From JASFBA01 sp034433695 (lineage in GTDB: Bacteria; Chloroflexota; Chloroflexia; DTKN01): DNA of 18,300 nt. Location: positions 1 through 18,300 of the forward strand of contig DAOUAK010000100.1 of the NCBI GenBank assembly GCA_034433695.1, given 5' to 3'. Positions within the stretch are counted from its first letter, which is position 1. Every line of letters starts with the position of its first letter. Below the pieces are notes generated by a model. That model was not told the DNA's origin, did not search any database, and worked only from the letters and a program-made list of their open reading frames with translations. Below are positions 15,481 to 18,300 of the stretch, piece by piece. A program made the translations under genes and the position numbers.

Positions 15481-15499
15481 ATTGACGCAATGCGTCAAT
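15481..15499. promoter_or_regulatory. Perfect 19-bp palindromic operator over the phasin transcription start
   Basis: ATTGACGCAATGCGTCAAT is two exact 9-base arms around a single A. It begins four bases after the -10 box, so a dimer bound here would block transcription initiation. The second gene of the operon is a PhaR-like DNA-binding protein, a family known to repress phasin genes and itself through TGC-containing sites. Autoregulation is the natural inference, but binding has not been shown. Confidence 0.7.
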
Positions 15500-15520
15500 C
15501 AACCGAATTGGAGGTGTGCG

Positions 15521-15895
15521 ATGGGCGAAAAAGAACGCGGGCGACGTCGGCCCAAAGCGGAAGAGAAACCTGGAGACCTCTTCGACCTCACCCGCCGGGT
15601 GCTTCTGGCCGGGGTAGGCGCCGTGGGCCTGGCCCACGACGAGGTGCACGCTTTCCTCGACCGCCTGGTGGAGCGGGGAGAACTGGCCCAAAAGCAGGCC
15701 CGCGACCTCCTCAAGGAGGTGAGCGAACGGCGCGAAGGCCGCTTGCAAAAGGTCCGGACCCGCCTTCGGGAGCATCTGAGCGGCCTCCTGGAGGCAATGG
15801 ATGTCCCCCGGCGTTCCGACCTGGAGGCCCTGGAGCGGCGACTGGAGCGCCTGACGGCGCAGGTGGAGGCGCTCCTCAAGGAGCGGGAAGGCTAG
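15521..15895 (+). CDS. Phasin-like protein (PhaF/PhaI-type PHA granule-associated family)
   Basis: This 124-residue helical protein has a basic N-terminus and then the family core RRVLLAGVGAVGLAHDEV (25-42), FLDRLVERGELAQKQARDLL (45-64), an Arg-rich amphipathic helix, the short link MDVPRRSDLEALERRLERL (93-111) and a heptad C-terminus (LTAQVEALLKE). PhaF/PhaI family proteins coat polyhydroxyalkanoate granules or act as non-specific DNA-binding organisers. GGAGGTG sits four bases before the ATG at 15521, which decides the start; the frame is also open to 15482 across the operator. The gene is six bases ahead of the PhaR-like gene. Without a PHA synthase in view, a role in granules is unproven and the protein may have another structural task. 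Confidence 0.8.
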   Translation: MGEKERGRRRPKAEEKPGDLFDLTRRVLLAGVGAVGLAHDEVHAFLDRLVERGELAQKQARDLLKEVSERREGRLQKVRTRLREHLSGLLEAMDVPRRSDLEALERRLERLTAQVEALLKEREG

Positions 15896-15901
15896 CCGGC
15901 C

Positions 15902-16276
15902 GTGCAGACCGTCCGGCGTTACGCCAACCGTAAACTCTACCACGTCGAGGGGCACCGCTACATCGGCCTTCGGGAGATTGCCGACCTCCTGCGGTCGGGT
16001 GAGGAGGTGCGGGTCTATGCCTATCCCGGCGGTGAGGATGTCACCGTCCAGGTGTTGGCCCGCATCATCGCCCGGGAGAGGCCGGCCGGCTGGGAAGGGT
16101 GGCTCGCCACACTCGTCCGCCTGGGCCAGGCCTCGGCCGAGGAGGCCGGCCGTTTCCTCCTTTCCTACCTGGGCCTGCCCACCCGTGCCCAGTGGAAACG
16201 TCTGGAAGCCCAGGTGACCCGTCTGGAGGCCCTCCTGGCGCGCCTGTTTGACGAAGGGGGAGGTCAGATGCTATAA
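15902..16276 (+). CDS. PhaR-like regulator (PHB/PHA accumulation DNA-binding domain)
   Basis: The first 60 of 124 residues match the PHB_acc_N domain: VRRYANRKLYHVEGHRYIGL (4-23; the family has KKYxNRRLYxTxxSxYITL), a helix REIADLLRSGEEVRVY, and EDVTVQVLARIIARER (45-60). PhaR proteins bind PHA granules and operator DNA and repress phasin genes. The second half (about 65-118) is helical and resembles the neighbouring phasin: LVRLGQASAEEAGRFLLSYL, then GLPTRAQWKRLEAQVTRLEALL. Paired oligomerisation is plausible. The start is GTG 15902, six bases after the phasin stop, with GGAAGG upstream at long spacing. The last codons contain a promoter for the OsmC gene. Confidence 0.82.
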   Translation: MQTVRRYANRKLYHVEGHRYIGLREIADLLRSGEEVRVYAYPGGEDVTVQVLARIIARERPAGWEGWLATLVRLGQASAEEAGRFLLSYLGLPTRAQWKRLEAQVTRLEALLARLFDEGGGQML

Positions 16277-16277
16277 T
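16248..16277 (+). promoter_or_regulatory. Sigma-70-like promoter for the OsmC gene inside the end of the PhaR-like gene
   Basis: TTGACG (16248-16253) and a perfect TATAAT (16272-16277) are separated by 18 bases. The predicted start near 16284 leaves about 32 bases before the ATG at 16316. The OsmC pair can therefore be expressed separately from the phasin operon. Confidence 0.65.
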
Positions 16278-16315
16278 CCGGCCGTCGGTCTACCCATACA
16301 AGCGCAGGAGGGCCC

Positions 16316-16726
16316 ATGGTCGAAGCACGCCTGGTCTGGAAAGACGGGTTACGGTTCGAGGCCCGGACGCCGTCGGGCCATACACTCCTTCTGGACAGTG
16401 CTCGGGGGGCGGGGGCCGGTCCCACCCCGATGGAACTGGTGCTGGTGGCCCTGGGAGGATGCACCGGGATGGACGTCATCTCCATCCTTCAGAAGCAGCG
16501 CCAGCCGGTGACCGGCCTGGAGGTCGTGGTCCGGGCCGAGCGCGCCGCCGAGCACCCCCGCGTATATACCGGCTACGAAGTGACCTATATTGTCCACGGG
16601 AAGGGGGTAAAGCGCGAGGCGGTGGAGCGGGCGGTTAGCCTCTCCGAGGAAAAGTACTGCTCGGTGGGTATCATGCTGGGCAAGGCCGCGCCGATTCGTC
16701 GTTCGATCCAACTGGTGGATGAGTAG
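16316..16726 (+). CDS. OsmC/Ohr family protein
   Basis: This 136-residue cytoplasmic protein is of the OsmC fold. The two family Cys residues are present: Cys49 in VALGGCTGMDVISIL and Cys115 in EEKYCSVGIML. In Ohr and OsmC they form a redox pair that reduces organic hydroperoxides. The N-terminal beta part (EARLVWKDGLRFEARTPSG) and the GAGPTPMELVLVALGG lead into the helix are standard; the phrase order is closest to the YhfA-like branch, whose substrate is uncertain. GGAGG lies four bases before the ATG. Its stop overlaps the first ATG of the following small frame, so the two are probably one transcript. A role in oxidative stress defence is likely but not proven. Confidence 0.9.
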   Translation: MVEARLVWKDGLRFEARTPSGHTLLLDSARGAGAGPTPMELVLVALGGCTGMDVISILQKQRQPVTGLEVVVRAERAAEHPRVYTGYEVTYIVHGKGVKREAVERAVSLSEEKYCSVGIMLGKAAPIRRSIQLVDE

Positions 16727-16736
16727 AGGACCGGCG

Positions 16737-16994
16737 ATGAAGGGGCCGCTCTATACCGTTGCCATCGAACTCAGTGAACTAGAACTGGCGCTCCTCTACC
16801 ACACGGCGATGCAGGAGGAAGGAACCTACCGGATGGTTTTCTGGCAGGGGGAGGGCAAAAGTCGTCCGGAGCGACATTACGTCAGCCCGCACTGGCTGGA
16901 ACGCAAAGTCTTCGGATGTATTGCCGAAAGCCGTCCGGAATGGTTGCCGGTGATGGAAGAGGCCCGCAGGAAATTGGGGTTTCCGAAAAGTTAG
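16737..16994 (+). CDS. Conserved-looking small protein of unknown function after OsmC
   Basis: This 85-residue protein was not recognised. The ATG at 16737 has AGAGGA six bases upstream and is preferred over the ATG at 16719, which overlaps the OsmC stop and lacks a ribosome site. The sequence begins MKGPLYTVAIELSELELALL, then alternates charged and aromatic residues (YRMVFWQGEG, HYVSPHWLERKVFG) and ends in a Glu/Arg-rich helix. There is no signal peptide or membrane helix, and a single Cys (Cys61). Codon use matches the neighbours. Co-transcription with OsmC suggests a related cytoplasmic job, but no function can be assigned. It ends at the hairpin 16993-17022. Confidence 0.72.
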   Translation: MKGPLYTVAIELSELELALLYHTAMQEEGTYRMVFWQGEGKSRPERHYVSPHWLERKVFGCIAESRPEWLPVMEEARRKLGFPKS

Positions 16995-17022
16995 CCGAGG
17001 TCGGTAGCCCCCGACCCCGGCT
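16993..17022. terminator. GC-rich hairpin between convergent genes
   Basis: AGCCGAGGTCG (16993-17003) pairs with CGACCCCGGCT (17012-17022) at ten of eleven positions plus a wobble, around an 8-base loop. It starts at the stop codon of the small protein and lies before the end of the minus-strand secreted protein. A second small dyad, CCGGC-AGT-GCCGG, follows at 17028-17040. There is no U tract on either strand, so termination efficiency is uncertain. Confidence 0.5.
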
Positions 17023-17046
17023 GACTACCGGCAGTGCCGGCCGGAC

Positions 17047-17547
17047 TTAGGGTTTGCCTTTCCCCAGTTTCTTGGCCTGGCCCGGCGGCATCCATTCGGT
17101 TCCCTTGTTGTGGCCGCGTCCTCGGGAGATGATCTGGCCCAGCGAAGCATGGGGCATTCCGGCCGGCAGGTTCAGACTTTTGCGAATTTCGCCCCACCCC
17201 AGGCCCTGGAGGTGCATCTGAAGGACCTGCTCCAGCGGGACGTTGGCTTCTACGGCGGTGAAAAGCGCCTTAACAATGCAGCCGAAGCCGATGTCCTGGG
17301 CGCGCAGGGCCAGAATTTCCTCAACCCGACGGTTGAAATAGCCGGCCACCAGGGTGGCGATGCGGAGAGAGCCGGTCAGTTGCTCCGTCTGGGTGATGAC
17401 CTGAGCAGAGGCTACCGACTGCGGAGAAGCCGTCAATCCGCCGGCCCGGGGCGGAGCGGGGAAAACTGCCTCGGCCTGAGAGGCCGGAGGCGGGAGGACG
17501 AGCATCGCGGCCAGTCCCAGGGTAAGGAAAAGTATCCATCGTTTCAT
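17047..17547 (-). CDS. Secreted protein with two GWGxI-type helical repeats
   Basis: This 166-residue protein has a clear signal peptide (MKRWILFLTLGLAAMLVLPP, cleavage likely after ASQAEA near residue 27). The mature part has a disordered lead, then two similar units of about 27 residues: VEEILALRAQDIGFGCIVKA from residue 75 and LEQVLQMHLQGLGWGEIRKS from residue 105. A basic tail ends in PPGQAKKLGKGKP. From memory, proteins with this unit and tail occur beside ECF sigma factors in Chloroflexota, but the function is unknown. The ATG at 17547 has AGGAGGTG with a five-base spacer; the frame is open to 17682 without signal. It diverges from the sigma factor gene and may be under its control. Confidence 0.8.
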   Translation of the reverse strand: MKRWILFLTLGLAAMLVLPPPASQAEAVFPAPPRAGGLTASPQSVASAQVITQTEQLTGSLRIATLVAGYFNRRVEEILALRAQDIGFGCIVKALFTAVEANVPLEQVLQMHLQGLGWGEIRKSLNLPAGMPHASLGQIISRGRGHNKGTEWMPPGQAKKLGKGKP

Positions 17548-17599
17548 CGTTCCACCTCCTGAAAGTTTCAGACAACCTGTATACCGCAAGCCAGGACCT

Positions 17600-17634
17600 C
17601 CCGTTACGCCGGTGGACGAACACACCGTAACGGG
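17600..17634. promoter_or_regulatory. Inverted repeat between secreted protein and ECF sigma factor genes
   Basis: CCCGTTAC (17600-17607) and GTAACGGG (17627-17634) are exact complements, and GGTG (17611-17614) can also pair with CACC (17623-17626). It lies in the 136-base divergent gap. It could be an operator shared by both genes or a leader hairpin of the sigma factor mRNA; no clear -35/-10 pair was found for either gene. Confidence 0.4.
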
Positions 17635-17683
17635 CGACGCCGGTCGGCGGTATATCGGGTGCAGACAAGCGACGGAGAACACT

Positions 17684-18241
17684 TTGACGGAAGAGGATGA
17701 AAGCCGTTGGGTCGAACGGGCCGTTCAGGGAGATACCGAGGCCATCGCCTGGTTGTACCGACGCTATGCGCCGGCCGTCTTCCGTTACCTCTACTACCGT
17801 CTGGGAGATACGGAGGTTGCGGAGGAGATGACCTCGGAGGTCTTTTTGCGAGCGCTCGAGGCGTTGCCCCGTTATCGGCAGCGGGGCCGGCCCTTCCTGG
17901 CCTGGCTCTACCGCATCGCCGGAGCCCGGTCCCGGGATTACCACCGACGATGCCGGCGGCAGGGCCGGGTGATGCCGGAGATGCCTTCGTCTCTCCCCTC
18001 CCCGGAGGAGGAAGCCGAGGCACACCTGACCGCCGGCGAATTGCAGCGGGCCCTCGCGCATCTGACGCCGCTCCAGCAACAGGTCATCGTGCTGCGATTC
18101 ATCGAGGGGCTTACCCACAGCCAGGTGGCCCGGATCATGGGACGCAGCGAAGGCGCTATACGGATCCTTCAATACCGGGCGCTGGAAGCGCTGCGCCGCC
18201 TTCTGGCCGAGGCCGGCCCTCGGGAAGAAGGCGAATGCTGA
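17684..18241 (+). CDS. ECF-type RNA polymerase sigma factor
   Basis: At 185 residues this is normal ECF size. Region 2 (about 8-78) has AVQGDTEAIAWLYRRYAPAV, YRLGDTEVAEEMTSEVFLRA and the DNA-melting FLAWLYRIAGARSRDYHRR. Region 4 (about 118-172) has LTPLQQQVIVLRFIEGLTHS, QVARIMGRSEGAIRILQYRA and LRRLL, the -35 recognition helix-turn-helix. The chosen start is TTG 17684, with ACGGAG at 17672-17677 and a six-base spacer, giving TEEDESRWVERA as N-terminus. A GTG at 17612 would add 24 residues without a ribosome site. A new gene begins seven bases after the stop, the usual place for an anti-sigma or DUF5667-like partner. Target promoters are unknown; the divergent secreted protein is a candidate. 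Confidence 0.92.
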   Translation: MTEEDESRWVERAVQGDTEAIAWLYRRYAPAVFRYLYYRLGDTEVAEEMTSEVFLRALEALPRYRQRGRPFLAWLYRIAGARSRDYHRRCRRQGRVMPEMPSSLPSPEEEAEAHLTAGELQRALAHLTPLQQQVIVLRFIEGLTHSQVARIMGRSEGAIRILQYRALEALRRLLAEAGPREEGEC

Positions 18242-18248
18242 GGAGAAG

Positions 18249-18300
18249 ATGGGCATAAAGAAAAAGGCCGAGTTGCTGGCAGAATATCTGGAGGGGGCAC
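18249..18300 (+). CDS. Start of a gene downstream of the sigma factor (cut by window edge)
   Basis: An ATG at 18249 follows AGGAG (18241-18245) and begins seven bases after the sigma factor stop. Only 17 codons are visible (MGIKKKAELLAEYLEGA). This is basic, then helical. Its place suggests a co-expressed partner, perhaps an anti-sigma factor or a DUF5667-type protein, but the visible part is too short to decide. Confidence 0.5.
   Translation, partial: MGIKKKAELLAEYLEGA

Larger units (their letters stand above)
34..18218. repeat. Dispersed, highly iterated octamer GGCCGGCC
   Basis: Thirty-four copies were counted by eye, starting at 34, 989, 1541, 2291, 3095, 3328, 4180, 4261, 4313, 4638, 5072, 5366, 5808, 6413, 6572, 6735, 7956, 8236, 8777, 8925, 9138, 9814, 9986, 10183, 10514, 10889, 12012, 13464, 13646, 14675, 16080, 16144, 17885 and 18211. 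About 1.8 would be expected from base composition alone at an assumed 63% GC. Almost all lie inside genes and are read in all three codon phases (GRP, AG, PA), so the bias is at the DNA level. Confidence 0.75.

Noticed and set aside
17548..17600. Sigma-70 or ECF promoter for the secreted protein (TGAAAC and TATACA on the minus strand)
   Set aside because: The order and spacing of the boxes do not make a convincing promoter, so only the inverted repeat is reported.

Overview
The window is a compact, GC-rich stretch of bacterial chromosome with short intergenic gaps and no visible phage, transposon, CRISPR, tRNA or rRNA genes. The protein set points to a Chloroflexota bacterium, possibly of the Anaerolineae or Thermoflexia type: a two-copy PG_binding_4/VanW/G5 protein, a DUF2723 membrane glycosyltransferase, a histidine kinase with four tandem GAF domains, AAA-type TPR fragments, an ECF sigma factor facing a small secreted protein with a GWGxI repeat, and a secreted protein with SLALDxSGxPHI repeats. 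This placement is inference from gene content only. The octamer GGCCGGCC is strikingly frequent (34 copies counted by eye).

Layout. Positions 1-2943 (minus strand) hold an RmlC-like cupin epimerase, a VanW/G5 cell-wall protein and the start of a secreted repeat protein that runs off the left edge. Facing them on the plus strand is a DUF218 (YdcF/SanA-like) membrane protein at 3127-3762, and two sigma-70-like promoters lie back to back in the gap. A hairpin at 3762-3789 separates the DUF218 gene from a five-gene minus-strand operon (11196 down to 3792): CooC-like nickel ATPase, GDP-6-deoxy-4-keto-mannose reductase-like SDR, GH36 alpha-galactosidase, phosphopentomutase (deoB) and DUF2723 glycosyltransferase. 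The operon mixes sugar-nucleotide, glycoside and pentose-phosphate chemistry with an orphan metal-insertion ATPase.

The operon promoter at 11238-11266 is back to back with a strong promoter (11279-11307) for a 907-residue cytoplasmic four-GAF histidine kinase. After the kinase comes a broken region (14108-15341): about 31 codons of a TldD/PmbA-type N-terminus run straight into the C-terminal TPR half of an unrelated regulator in another frame.

Positions 15448-16276 hold a phasin-like gene and a PhaR-like gene behind a promoter whose start region is covered by a perfect 19-bp palindrome. No PHA synthase is visible. An OsmC family gene with its own promoter and an 85-residue protein of unknown function follow, ending at a hairpin. 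The right end has a secreted repeat protein (minus) divergent from an ECF sigma factor (plus, TTG start) and the first codons of the gene after it.
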